From an uncultured Lentisphaerota bacterium (lineage in GTDB: Bacteria; Verrucomicrobiota; Kiritimatiellia; CAIQIC01), in NCBI GenBank assembly GCA_903896925.1, contig CAITZM010000020.1:1-64000 (forward strand): a stretch of 64,000 nucleotides of DNA. Reading direction: 5' to 3'. The notes below the pieces were generated by a model. It was not told the DNA's origin. It was given only the letters and a program-made list of their open reading frames with translations, and did no database searches. Positions 25,333 through 33,792 of the stretch are shown piece by piece. Position 1 is the stretch's first letter. Each line of letters opens with the position of its first letter. The position numbers and the translations under genes are program-made.

Positions 25333-25841
25333 GCGCGCCCTCCGTGTCCCGGCTGGACCTCGTCACCACGTGGGGCGTCATCCGTATCGCCGCGTGTGGG
25401 GGCGCGTTGCTCCGCTGCGACCTGCCGGTGCGCCCGGCGGCACGGCGTGCGCCGCGGGTCACGTGCTGCCGGCTGACCGCCGCGACGCCGGCCGACCGCC
25501 GTGCGCTGGCCCGGGCCGAAAAATTTGTCCGCGCCTGCCTGGCCGGAAAAAAAACGCCGGCCCCGCCGCCGTTGCGGCCGGAAGTGCCCGGCGCCTTCAC
25601 CCTGCGCCTGCTGGGCGAACTGCAGAAAATTCCCCGCGGTACGACCGTGACCTATGGTGAACTCGCGCGGCGCCTTGACCGGCCTGGCGCGGCGCGTGCG
25701 GCGGGCACGGCCTGCGGCGCCAATCCCCTGCCGCTGTTCATCCCGTGCCATCGGGTCGTGGCCGCCGGCGGCGCGCTGGGCGGCTTTTCCGCCGGGCTGG
25801 GCTGGAAGAAATTTTTACTGGCCAGCGAGTGCGCCGCATGA
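25329..25841 (+). CDS. ogt: Methylated-DNA--protein-cysteine methyltransferase
   Basis: The 170-aa suicide enzyme removes O6-alkyl groups from guanine. The C-terminal HTH-like domain has GTTVTYGELARRL and the active-site motif IPCHRVV with acceptor Cys140, followed by GGFSAGLGWKKFLLASE. The N-terminal domain is short and divergent. The start and stop are both in 4-bp ATGA overlaps with neighbours, so it is translated in series with the coiled-coil gene and murG. Confidence 0.9.
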   Translation: MSAPSVSRLDLVTTWGVIRIAACGGALLRCDLPVRPAARRAPRVTCCRLTAATPADRRALARAEKFVRACLAGKKTPAPPPLRPEVPGAFTLRLLGELQKIPRGTTVTYGELARRLDRPGAARAAGTACGANPLPLFIPCHRVVAAGGALGGFSAGLGWKKFLLASECAA

Positions 25842-26983
25842 AGACCGCACCTGCCAACCCGGCGCCGCGCCGCCTGCGCATCGCGCTCGCCTGCGGCGGC
25901 ACCGGCGGGCATATTTTTCCCGGCCTGGCCACCGCCGAGGTGCTGCGCGAGCGCGGCCATGAAGTCACGCTCTGGATGGCGGGCAAGGATGTCGAGTCCT
26001 CCGCCGTGCGCGGCTGGGCCGGTCCGGTCATCACCGTCGCGGCTCGGGGCCTGCCCCTGGGTTTCTCGCCGCGCCTGATCGTCGCGCTGGGCCGGTTGCT
26101 GCGCGCCATGCACACCTGCCGCACGACGATGCGCAAGGACCGCCCCGACGTGCTGCTCGCGATGGGCAGCTACGCTTCCATCGGCCCGGCGTGGGCCGCG
26201 TTGCGCAATGGCGTGCCGCTGGTGCTGCACGAGGCCAACGTGGTGCCCGGCCGCGCGATCCGCCTGCTCTCGCACTGGGCGACGGCGGTCGCGGCGAGCT
26301 TCGAGGCGACGCGCTTCTACCTGCAGCATTGCGCGCTGACGGTGACCGGCATGCCGATCCGTCGCGAGCTCGAGCGCGCGAGCCGCCTGGTCCAGCGTCC
26401 GCCCGACACCGGCGTGCCCACGATCATGGTGGCCGGGGGCAGCCGCGGGGCGCGCCGCCTGAACGAGATCGCGGCCGACGCGCTGGCCCTGCTGAAGGCG
26501 CGCGGCGTGCCGGTGCGCGTGATCCATCTGTCCGGCGCCGCCGACGAAGGCCGCGTCCGCGCCGCCTACACCAAGTCCGGCGTCGCCGCCGAGGTCTACC
26601 CCTTCACCCTCGACATGGCGGGGCTGTATGCCGCGACCGACCTGGCCGTCTGCCGTTCCGGCGCCTCCACCTGCGCCGAACTGCTGGCCTTCGGCGTGCC
26701 CGCGCTGTTCGTGCCCTATCCCTATGCCGCCGCCGATCACCAGCTCGCCAACGCCAAGGCGATGGCGCGGCTCGGGGCGGCGGACTACGTTTCGGAGGAC
26801 AACCTCTCCGCGAGCTGGCTGGCCGACTATCTGACCGAGCGCTGCCGGAACCGCGCGAAGCTCGCCGCCATGAGCGCGGCCGGCCGCGCCCACCGCGAGT
26901 GCTGCGGCGCGGAAGCGGTGGCCGAACTTGTGGAGCGCGTCGCGGCGGCCAAGGCCACCGGCGTCGCGGAGGCCAGGCCGTGA
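25838..26983 (+). CDS. murG: UDP-GlcNAc:lipid I N-acetylglucosaminyltransferase
   Basis: The 381-aa product converts lipid I to lipid II on the inner membrane face in peptidoglycan synthesis. GT28 features are present: N-terminal ACGGTGGHIFPGLATAEVL, MGSYASIGPAWAA, LHEANVVPG, MVAGGSRGARRLNEI, and the sugar-nucleotide site CRSGASTCAELLAFGVPALFVPYP-type loop ending in ADHQLANA. The ATG overlaps the ogt stop (ATGA). A 333-bp repeat-filled gap separates it from murC. Confidence 0.96.
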   Translation: MKTAPANPAPRRLRIALACGGTGGHIFPGLATAEVLRERGHEVTLWMAGKDVESSAVRGWAGPVITVAARGLPLGFSPRLIVALGRLLRAMHTCRTTMRKDRPDVLLAMGSYASIGPAWAALRNGVPLVLHEANVVPGRAIRLLSHWATAVAASFEATRFYLQHCALTVTGMPIRRELERASRLVQRPPDTGVPTIMVAGGSRGARRLNEIAADALALLKARGVPVRVIHLSGAADEGRVRAAYTKSGVAAEVYPFTLDMAGLYAATDLAVCRSGASTCAELLAFGVPALFVPYPYAAADHQLANAKAMARLGAADYVSEDNLSASWLADYLTERCRNRAKLAAMSAAGRAHRECCGAEAVAELVERVAAAKATGVAEARP

Positions 26984-26985
26984 AC

Positions 26986-27262
26986 GAACACCGGAAAGCG
27001 AACAGCGAACATCTCGCAGAGAACATCGAACACCGAACATCGAACATCCAACATCGAACAGCGAGCGCTGCGGGATGTTTGGGCCCGTGCACGGTGTCTG
27101 CGGGTGTTTCTCTTGCGCTGCACTTTTTAGAAGCAAAGATAGGCTCAACAATCCAGGTGCTGGGCCGTCATCCCGCCTGGCTGACCGGAATACGTGCGGC
27201 TATTTTGCAGCGTGTCACTTCGATGTTCGATGTTGGATGTTCGGTGTTCGATGTTCTTCGCC
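26986..27262. repeat. Heptamer repeat element with inverted arms, murG-murC gap
   Basis: The left arm (26986-27062) is a run of 7-mers such as GAACACC, GAACAGC, GAACATC, CAACATC. After ~155 bp the right arm (27219-27262) is the complementary series TTCGATG, TTGGATG, TTCGGTG. Translated, such DNA gives the familiar spurious CSMFDVRCS-type peptides. Long imperfect hairpins between the arms are possible. It sits inside the cell-wall operon without an obvious promoter. Confidence 0.85.
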
Positions 27263-27316
27263 TCTCGTCCATCGCTCCTTCACTTCAACACGGTTTGTTC
27301 CCGGCTTCTCTCCGCC

Positions 27317-28801
27317 ATGCCTGACTTTGTCCAGCTTGATCGGGACTTTGCCCTGGCCTGTGCGCTGCTCGCGCGCGGTCCGGCGGCGGTCCATTTCGCG
27401 GGCGTGGGCGGCGTCGGCATGGCCGGGCTGGCCTGTCTGCTGGCCGCGCGCGGCTTCACCGTTTCCGGTTGCGATGCGGCGCCGAGCCGCATCACCGACT
27501 GGCTGGCGGGTCAGGGCGTGGCCGTGCAGCTCGGTCATTCCGCCGCGCACATCACGCCCGATCTGGCGTGGCTTGTGCGCACGCCCGCGGTCGCCGCCGA
27601 TGCGTCAGAGGTGCTCGCGGCGCAGGCGCGCGGCCTGCCCGTGCTTGCCCGCGGCGTTGTGCTGCCGGCGCTGCTGCAAACCTTCCCATTCTCGATTGCC
27701 GTCGCCGGCACGCACGGCAAGACGACGACCACCGCGATGATCGCGCAGCTGTTGCTGGCCCACGGCTGCGCGCCGGCCTTTGCCATCGGCGGCGAAGTGG
27801 CGGCGCTCGGCGGTGTGGCGGCGGCGGGGGCGGGGCGGCAGATCGTCGTCGAGGCCGACGAGAGCGACGGCACGCTCGCGCTCTATGCGCCGGACATCGC
27901 CGTGGTCACGAACATCGAGTTCGACCACATGGAGCATTTCCGCGGCGAGCCGGAACTCGTCGGGTGCTTCCAGCGCTTCATCCGGCAGGCGCGCCGCGTC
28001 ATCTACTGTGCCGACGACCCGCGCGCCGCGTCGCTCTGCGGCGGCGGCATCTCCTACGGAATTTCTTCCGCCGCCGAGGTGCGCGCGGAAAACATCGAGC
28101 TGTCCGCACGCGCCAGCGCCTTCGATCTGGTCTGCCGCGGCGCAAAGATCACGCGCATCCATTTGCCGGCGCCCGGCCGGCACAACATCCTCAACGCGCT
28201 TGCGGCCTGCGCGGCAGTGAGCGAGGCCATCGGCGCTGGCGCGATGATGGAGTGCTCTTCAAGGCCGGAAAGTGCGCAGGACGGCCAACCCGGTCCAGGG
28301 GTTGGCACAACCGGGGCCGCTGTATTCCAGGTCTTGGACCGCTTCTGTCCGGCGCGCCGCCGTTTCGAGGTGGTCAGCGAGGCCGGCGGCGTGCTGGTGA
28401 TTTCCGACTATGCGCACCACCCGACGGAAGTCCGCGCGCTGGTCGCGGCGGCGCGCGGGCTCGGCCGGCGGCTGGTGGCGGTCTTCCAGCCGCACCGCTA
28501 CACGCGGACGCTTGCGCTCGGCGCGGATTTTCCGGGCGCGTTTGAGGGGGTGGACGAGGTGGTGCTCGTGCCGGTCTACGCGGCGTCGGAAGCGCCGCTG
28601 GCGGGCGGCACGAGCCACGACCTGGCGGGGCATTTTGCACAAAATGGCGGGCCGCGCTTGCGCGAGGTTGAATCTTTGGACGCTGCGTGGTTTTATCTGC
28701 GCGAAAATCTACGGGGCGGCGACGCGCTGCTGGTCGTGGGCGCGGGCGACGTCGAAGGCATTGCACGTAAGGCCAAGGCGTTTTATGAAGAAAAAATTTA
28801 A
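27317..28801 (+). CDS. murC: UDP-N-acetylmuramate--L-alanine ligase
   Basis: The 494-aa Mur ligase adds L-Ala to UDP-MurNAc. Visible are the N-terminal Rossmann motif FAGVGGVGMAGLA, the ATP-binding VAGTHGKTTTTAMIA, EADESDGTL, TNIEFDHMEHF, RHNILNALAA and SDYAHHPTEV with FQPHRYTRT. I start it at ATG 27317; the frame continues upstream but only through the heptamer repeat. Near residues 310-338 there is an insert, encoded by a hairpin-containing stretch, between NALAAC...GAGAMM and the normal FxxxxRRFEV motif. Its 3' end overlaps ddl by 17 bp. Confidence 0.95.
   Translation: MPDFVQLDRDFALACALLARGPAAVHFAGVGGVGMAGLACLLAARGFTVSGCDAAPSRITDWLAGQGVAVQLGHSAAHITPDLAWLVRTPAVAADASEVLAAQARGLPVLARGVVLPALLQTFPFSIAVAGTHGKTTTTAMIAQLLLAHGCAPAFAIGGEVAALGGVAAAGAGRQIVVEADESDGTLALYAPDIAVVTNIEFDHMEHFRGEPELVGCFQRFIRQARRVIYCADDPRAASLCGGGISYGISSAAEVRAENIELSARASAFDLVCRGAKITRIHLPAPGRHNILNALAACAAVSEAIGAGAMMECSSRPESAQDGQPGPGVGTTGAAVFQVLDRFCPARRRFEVVSEAGGVLVISDYAHHPTEVRALVAAARGLGRRLVAVFQPHRYTRTLALGADFPGAFEGVDEVVLVPVYAASEAPLAGGTSHDLAGHFAQNGGPRLREVESLDAAWFYLRENLRGGDALLVVGAGDVEGIARKAKAFYEEKI
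28283..28305. repeat. Hairpin repeat inserted in murC
   Basis: GCCAACCC, a 7-base loop and GGGTTGGC form a perfect 8-bp stem within the extra segment of murC. The arrangement resembles the intergenic palindromic repeats elsewhere in the window, but no second copy of this exact hairpin is present. Confidence 0.6.
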
Positions 28802-29678
28802 GAAAGTTGCGGTCCTGATGGGCGGGCCGTCGGCGGAGGCGGAGGTTTCGCTGCGCTCCGGCGCGGCGGTGGCCGGGGCGCTGCGCGTGGCGGGCTATGC
28901 CGTGGACGAGGTGAACCCCAAGACCGGCAAGCTGAAGTTCGCGGCCGACGTCGAGGCGGTGTTCATCGCGCTGCACGGGGCGTTCGGCGAGGACGGCGTG
29001 GTCCAGCAGCAGCTGTGCGCGCTGAAGATGCCCTACATCGGGTCGGGCGCGGAGGCGAGCCGCCGCTCGCTCGACAAGCTGCTGAGCAAGCGCGTATTCG
29101 AGGCGGCGGGCATCCCGACGGCGGAGTATGAGGTGCTGACGGCGCCGGGCCCGCACCGGCTGCCGTTGCCGCTGGTGATCAAGCCGGCGAGCGAGGGCTC
29201 GAGCATCGGGCTGCATTGCGTCCGGCGCAAGGCCAACTGGGACGAGGCCCTGCGCGACGCGCTGGCGCACGGCAACCCGGTGCTGGTGGAAAAATATATT
29301 CCGGGCCGCGAGCTGACGGTGGGGTTGCTCGGCGAAGACCCGCTGCCGGTGGTGGAGATCCGCGCGCCCCAGGGCTGGTATGATTACCGGGCGAAATACA
29401 CGAAGGGCTGCACGGAGTATCTCGTGCCGGCGCCGCTGACGGCCAAGCAGACCGCGCGCGCCCAGGAGCTGGCCCAGCGGGTCTTCCACGCGCTGGGCTG
29501 CCGCGACCTCGGGCGCGTGGACCTGCGCCTGACGCCGGGCAACCAGCTGTTCGTGCTGGAAATGAACACGATCCCGGGCTTTACGGAGACGAGCCTGCTG
29601 CCGAAGGCGGCGGCGGCGGCGGGGATCAGTTTTGTCGAGCTTTGTGATCGCATCATGCGGCGTGCCTCGGTACACTGA
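28785..29678 (+). CDS. ddl: D-alanine--D-alanine ligase
   Basis: The 297-aa ATP-grasp ligase makes the D-Ala-D-Ala dipeptide. Motifs: KVAVLMGGPSAEAEVSLRSG, FIALHGAFGEDG, YIGSGAEASRRSLDK, VIKPASEGSSIG, DYRAKYTKGCTEYLVPA, RVDLRL and LEMNTIPGFTETSLLPK. It is near the short end for Ddl (usually about 300-370 aa). ATG 28785 lies within the end of murC. In many bacteria murB separates murC and ddl; it is absent here. Confidence 0.95.
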   Translation: MKKKFKKVAVLMGGPSAEAEVSLRSGAAVAGALRVAGYAVDEVNPKTGKLKFAADVEAVFIALHGAFGEDGVVQQQLCALKMPYIGSGAEASRRSLDKLLSKRVFEAAGIPTAEYEVLTAPGPHRLPLPLVIKPASEGSSIGLHCVRRKANWDEALRDALAHGNPVLVEKYIPGRELTVGLLGEDPLPVVEIRAPQGWYDYRAKYTKGCTEYLVPAPLTAKQTARAQELAQRVFHALGCRDLGRVDLRLTPGNQLFVLEMNTIPGFTETSLLPKAAAAAGISFVELCDRIMRRASVH

Positions 29679-29700
29679 CGCGCAACATTTGGAGACGACT

Positions 29701-30579
29701 ATGTGGTTTAAAGAGGGCGCAGAAAAATCCAGCCGGAAGGCGAACCGCCGGAAGAAATCGTCCGGGGGTCAGATCTTGGAAGTCGATGCGCGGGCGCAGG
29801 AGAAGCAGCAGGCGCGCGTCCGCTGGATCGGCGCCGTGGTGGCGCTGCTCGTCGCGATCGGCGGCTGTATCTGGGCCGGCATCAAGGGCGCCGACTGGAT
29901 CCGCTACGAGCTGTTCGCGAGCAACCCGCTGTTCACGATGCGCGAGCCGGATATCCGCACCGACGGCACGCTCAAGCCGCAGGACGTCCGCAAGCTGTGC
30001 AACCTGAACGCGGGCGGCAACCTGTTCGCCGTCAGCCTGGGCAAGATCCATGACGAGCTGATGATGCTGCCCGGCGTCCGCACGGTGGAAATCCGGCGGC
30101 AGCTGCCGGACACGCTGATCGTGCGCGTCGGCGAGCGGTCGCCGGTGGCGCTGCTGGTCACCGACAAGGCGAGCCTGCCGGTGGATCGCGAAGGCTTTGT
30201 GCTCGAGCCGCGCGCGGCGGTGACGCGGCTGCCGGTGATCGTCGGCGGCAGCGCCCCGGGCCTGAAGCCGGGGATGCAAGTCGCCGACGCGAAGATCCTC
30301 GACGCGCTGACCGCGCTGGACCTGTGCGAGACCCAGCACTTCTGCGACGTGTTGCGTGTGCAACTCAAGGCGACGGATGTCGAAAACCTGGAGCTGCACC
30401 TGGTCAGCGGCGAGGAAGTGGCCCTGGCGCGCCTGGACCTCGCGGGCCACCTGCGCGAGCTTGCCGCCACCAAGAAGACCCTGGCCGAGCGGCGGCAGAC
30501 GGCCCGGTTCATCGATTGCTCGCTGCGGAACGGCGTGCCCGTCCAGCTGGCGCAACCGCCGCCGGTCCTGGTTCCCTAA
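29701..30579 (+). CDS. ftsQ: FtsQ/DivIB-type division protein
   Basis: The 292-aa bitopic membrane protein has a basic cytoplasmic N-terminus (residues 1-42), a single transmembrane helix (~43-65, WIGAVVALLVAIGGCIWAGI) and a periplasmic POTRA-like domain (NPLFTMREPDI, then LPGVRTVEIRRQLPDTLIVR) followed by the FtsQ beta domain. It links FtsB/FtsL to the divisome. GGAG lies before ATG 29701. Position between ddl and ftsA confirms the call. Confidence 0.9.
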   Translation: MWFKEGAEKSSRKANRRKKSSGGQILEVDARAQEKQQARVRWIGAVVALLVAIGGCIWAGIKGADWIRYELFASNPLFTMREPDIRTDGTLKPQDVRKLCNLNAGGNLFAVSLGKIHDELMMLPGVRTVEIRRQLPDTLIVRVGERSPVALLVTDKASLPVDREGFVLEPRAAVTRLPVIVGGSAPGLKPGMQVADAKILDALTALDLCETQHFCDVLRVQLKATDVENLELHLVSGEEVALARLDLAGHLRELAATKKTLAERRQTARFIDCSLRNGVPVQLAQPPPVLVP

Positions 30580-30589
30580 GGAGGAACTG

Positions 30590-31783
30590 ATGAGTCTTCC
30601 CCCCATTGTGGCTTTGGAGGTGGGCACCTCGATGGTGCGCGCCCTCGTCGGCGAACTGACCGAGGAAGGGCAGCTGATCGTCAGCGGCGTCGGCGAGTGC
30701 CCCTCGCGCGGCGTCCGCAAGGGCGAGATCACCGATTATGACAACGCGCTGTCCTGCGTCCGCGAGGCGCTGCAGAAGGCCGAGGACAACAGCCATGTGA
30801 CGATCGAGGAGGTGCACCTGCTCGTCTCGGGCGGGCACATCCGCAGCCGCGTCAACCGCGGCACCGCGCCGGTGCTCAACGACGACGGCGAGATCACTGC
30901 CGAGGAGATCGAGAACGCCGAGAAGATGGCGCGCGCGGTCAGCCTGCCGACCGGGCACGATGTCCTGCACACGATCCTGCAGCGCTACCTCGTCGACGAG
31001 AACCTCCCGGTGGTCAACCCCGAGGGCCTGGAGGGCACGAAGCTCGCGGTGGACATGCTGATCGTCCACGGCCAGTGCAACGCGATGCGCAACATCGTCA
31101 AGGTGGTCCGCAGTGCGCAGGTGGACGTGGCCGACGTCGCCTTCAGCGGGCTCTGCGCGGCGCTCGCCGTGCTGACGCCGGCGGAGAAGCTCAACGGCGC
31201 GCTGATGATCGACCTCGGCGGCGGCACGACGGACTTCGTCGCCTACGCCGAAGAGCGGCTCGCCGACGCGGGCGCGTTCGCCGTCGGCGGCGACCACATC
31301 AGCAACGACCTCGCGTTCGGGCTGCGCCTCCCGCTGGCCGAGGCCGAACGGTTGAAGCTGGAATTTGGCACGGCCATACCGGACTACGCGGTGCGCAACC
31401 AGACGGTCACCGCCAGCCCCGGCACCGGCCAGCCACCGCGCCAGGTCCGGCTCGCGGACCTGCAGACGATCGTCCACCTCCGCATCGAGGAGACGCTGGT
31501 GCTGGTGCGCGAGCAGATCCGCCAGAACAAGCTGACCTCCAAGCTGGGCAGCGGCGTCGTGCTGACCGGCGGCGGCGCGCGCCTGAAAAAGGTGGACCAG
31601 CTCGCCGAGAAGATTTTCGGGCTGCCCTGTCGCATCGGCCGGCCGCGCGAAGTCAGCGGCATGACGGCGGTGATGGAGCAGCCGGAGTGTTCTGCCGTGG
31701 TGGGCATGCTGCGCTATGCGGTGCGGTCCGTGCCGGCGGGCGGCGGCATCTGGAAAACAATCCGCAAGGCTTTGAGGATGTGA
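30590..31783 (+). CDS. ftsA: Cell division actin homologue FtsA
   Basis: The 397-aa product tethers FtsZ to the membrane. Actin-fold signatures are VALEVGTSMVRALVGE, the SHS2 region (LLVSGGHIRSRVNRG), LMIDLGGGTTDFVAY and VVLTGGGARLKKV. The C-terminal GIWKTIRKALRM forms an amphipathic membrane-binding helix. AAGGAGG sits directly before the ATG (30578-30584), overlapping the ftsQ stop. Confidence 0.95.
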   Translation: MSLPPIVALEVGTSMVRALVGELTEEGQLIVSGVGECPSRGVRKGEITDYDNALSCVREALQKAEDNSHVTIEEVHLLVSGGHIRSRVNRGTAPVLNDDGEITAEEIENAEKMARAVSLPTGHDVLHTILQRYLVDENLPVVNPEGLEGTKLAVDMLIVHGQCNAMRNIVKVVRSAQVDVADVAFSGLCAALAVLTPAEKLNGALMIDLGGGTTDFVAYAEERLADAGAFAVGGDHISNDLAFGLRLPLAEAERLKLEFGTAIPDYAVRNQTVTASPGTGQPPRQVRLADLQTIVHLRIEETLVLVREQIRQNKLTSKLGSGVVLTGGGARLKKVDQLAEKIFGLPCRIGRPREVSGMTAVMEQPECSAVVGMLRYAVRSVPAGGGIWKTIRKALRM

Positions 31784-31785
31784 GC

Positions 31786-33033
31786 ATGAGCACGACTTTC
31801 AATCTGGGGGATGGCGAGGGCGGGCCGGCGGCGGCGCCGTATCGGTTGCTCGTGGTCGGCGTCGGCGGCGGCGGCTGTCGCGCCGCGCGCCACGTGGTCA
31901 CGCTGCTCGACCACGGCCCGACCGTGGTCGCCGTGGATTCCGACGACCAGGCATTGCGGGAGACCGGCCTGCCCGTCCAGCTGTCCATCGGCCGCGCCCT
32001 GACGCGCGGCTTCGGCGCGGGCGGCGATGCCGCCATCGGCAAGATCGCGGCCGAGGACGAGGAGAACAAGCTGCGGACCCTGGTGGAGGGGATGGACCTC
32101 GTGTTCGTCATCACCACCCTCGGCGGCGGCACCGGCAGCGGCGCGGCGCCGGTGGTCGCGCGCATCGCGCACGAGCAGGGTGCGCTGACCATCTGTTTCG
32201 CCTCCACCCCGTTCGACTTCGAGGCCAACCGGGACAAGGATGCGGCGCAGGAGGCCCTGCGGCAGCTGCGGATGCATTCCGACGCCACCATCTGCATGCC
32301 CAACCAGCGGCTGCTCGAGATCGTGCCCGACCAGGCCACCCTCAAGTCGACGTTCGATGCCTCCGACCACATGATCAGCATGGCCGTCATCGGCATCTGG
32401 AAATTGCTGACCGAGGTCGGCCTGATCCGCCTGAATTTCTCCGACCTCAAGAACTTGGTCGAGAACAGCGGCGGCGCGTGTTCCTTCGGGTACGCCGAGG
32501 GCGCCGGCCCCGACAAGGCGAAGCAAGCCACGCAGGCCCTGCTCGCCAGCCCGCTGCTCGACCATGGCAACGTCATCGCGCAGGCCGATGCGTTCCTGCT
32601 CAACATTCTCGGCGGCCCCGACCTCGCGCTGCTGGACGTGCAGCAGGTGATGAGCAACATCCAGAAAGTCGCGCGGCGCGATGCGAAGGTCTTCATGGGC
32701 GCCACCGTGGACAACGACTGGCAGGGCCGGCTCATGGTCACCGTGCTGGCCGCCGAGCACTGGGTGGCCGCCAAGCCGCTGAGCGGGCAGCCCGTCAGCG
32801 TGCCGCCGGCCGCCGCTCCGACTGCGGAGGACGCGACCGTGCCGCCCGCGGCGCCGGAGAAGAAGGACCCCGCCACCGCGGCGACCACGGAGCTGGGACA
32901 GAAGGAACTGGTCTTCGAGAAACGCGACCGCGGCCGCTTCGACAAGGTCGAGCCGACGCTCTACGGCGGCGAGGATCTCGACATACCCACCTTCCTCCGC
33001 CGCAACGTGAAAATCCTCTCCGACCGCGGCTGA
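31786..33033 (+). CDS. ftsZ: Divergent cell division tubulin FtsZ
   Basis: The 415-aa GTPase forms the division ring. It has the tubulin signature TTLGGGTGSGAAPV (~110-123), an N-terminal GVGGGGCRAARHV where NAV is usual, and the FtsA-binding tail DLDIPTFLRR near the C-terminus. The T7 synergy loop reads IRLNFSDL (214-221), where most FtsZ have INVDFADV. The first Asn and first Asp are changed (N to R, D to N), while the second Asp (Asp220) is kept. Divergent FtsZ is known in Verrucomicrobia-Lentisphaerae. It starts two bases after the ftsA stop; the linker (~330-390) is Pro/Ala/Glu-rich. Confidence 0.95.
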   Translation: MSTTFNLGDGEGGPAAAPYRLLVVGVGGGGCRAARHVVTLLDHGPTVVAVDSDDQALRETGLPVQLSIGRALTRGFGAGGDAAIGKIAAEDEENKLRTLVEGMDLVFVITTLGGGTGSGAAPVVARIAHEQGALTICFASTPFDFEANRDKDAAQEALRQLRMHSDATICMPNQRLLEIVPDQATLKSTFDASDHMISMAVIGIWKLLTEVGLIRLNFSDLKNLVENSGGACSFGYAEGAGPDKAKQATQALLASPLLDHGNVIAQADAFLLNILGGPDLALLDVQQVMSNIQKVARRDAKVFMGATVDNDWQGRLMVTVLAAEHWVAAKPLSGQPVSVPPAAAPTAEDATVPPAAPEKKDPATAATTELGQKELVFEKRDRGRFDKVEPTLYGGEDLDIPTFLRRNVKILSDRG

Positions 33034-33085
33034 GCGCGTGCCGGAAAAAGCTTGTTTTTCGCTTCCTCCCCGTCAAGCTTTGTCC

Positions 33086-33277
33086 GTGCAAACCACGGCC
33101 AGAGATCGTTTCGTTGCGCGCCAGATCGCGGCGGCCACTCCCGCCGAGCGCCTGGAGCGGCTGGCCGCCCTGCAGGCGGAGACCTTCGAACGCCTCCGGC
33201 AGTCGCCGCAGGGGTGGCTGCATTTCATGCGACGCAACCTCCGCAAGCGCGCGATCCGGAGATCAAGGAATGACTGA
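33086..33277 (+). CDS. Small helical protein paired with a nucleotidyltransferase
   Basis: The frame starting at GTG 33086 encodes 63 aa (QTTARDRFVARQIAAATPAE and a basic C-terminus with HFMRRNLRKRA). A GTG at 33038 would add 16 residues. It has an amphipathic helix and no known catalytic motif. Its end overlaps the nucleotidyltransferase start by 8 bp, the usual layout for an antitoxin-toxin pair. That role is inferred from context only. Confidence 0.55.
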   Translation: MQTTARDRFVARQIAAATPAERLERLAALQAETFERLRQSPQGWLHFMRRNLRKRAIRRSRND

Positions 33278-33746
33278 CCCGCGCGACAATATTTTCCAAG
33301 TGCTGCGCCGCCGCGGCGTGACCTTTGCCGTCATCGGCGGACATGCCGTCAGCGCGCACGGTTTCATCCGGGCGACCGAGGATCACGATATTGTGTTCCT
33401 GCGCACTCCGGACAATGAGCAGCGGCTGCTGTCGGTGTTGCAGGAGATTCATGCGCGGTGGATTTCGGACGAACGCGACCCCGCCACCGGCAGCGAATAT
33501 CAGCTCCCGGTGACGCCTGCCTTCCTCGCGAGTCAGCATCTGATGATGCTGCTCACGGATGCCGGGTTTCTCGATATTTTCGATTATATCCCCGGCAGTC
33601 CCGAGGCTTCGGTTGAGAAGTTCATCGCCGACGGGCTTGAAGTGGCGGGTATCCGGTACGCCTCTCGCGAATGGCTACTCCGCATGAAGCGCGCGGCGGG
33701 ACGGCCTCAGGATCTGCTGGATCTTGAGCACCTTCAGTCGCCTTGA
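33270..33746 (+). CDS. Nucleotidyltransferase-fold protein (AbiEii/DUF-type)
   Basis: The 158-aa product has the minimal nucleotidyltransferase core VIGGHAVSAHGFIRATEDHDIVF: a GG motif, then R-x-T-x-D-x-D with two metal-binding Asp residues, then a third strand with LDIFDYIPG. Such stand-alone domains occur in toxin-antitoxin systems and as substrate-specific transferases. AAGGA precedes ATG 33270. It converges on the metallo-hydrolase gene. Confidence 0.7.
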   Translation: MTDPRDNIFQVLRRRGVTFAVIGGHAVSAHGFIRATEDHDIVFLRTPDNEQRLLSVLQEIHARWISDERDPATGSEYQLPVTPAFLASQHLMMLLTDAGFLDIFDYIPGSPEASVEKFIADGLEVAGIRYASREWLLRMKRAAGRPQDLLDLEHLQSP

Positions 33747-33792
33747 CTCACCGCGCCTTGCGGTGACCCGGATTTCCACGAAAAACCTTCGC

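Noticed and set aside
26986..27262. CRISPR array
   Set aside because: The units are 7 bases with no spacers between them; no cas gene is in the window.
27194..27316. Upstream extension of murC and peptides of the CSMFDVRCS type
   Set aside because: The residues come from translation of heptamer repeats, and MurC homology starts at 27317.
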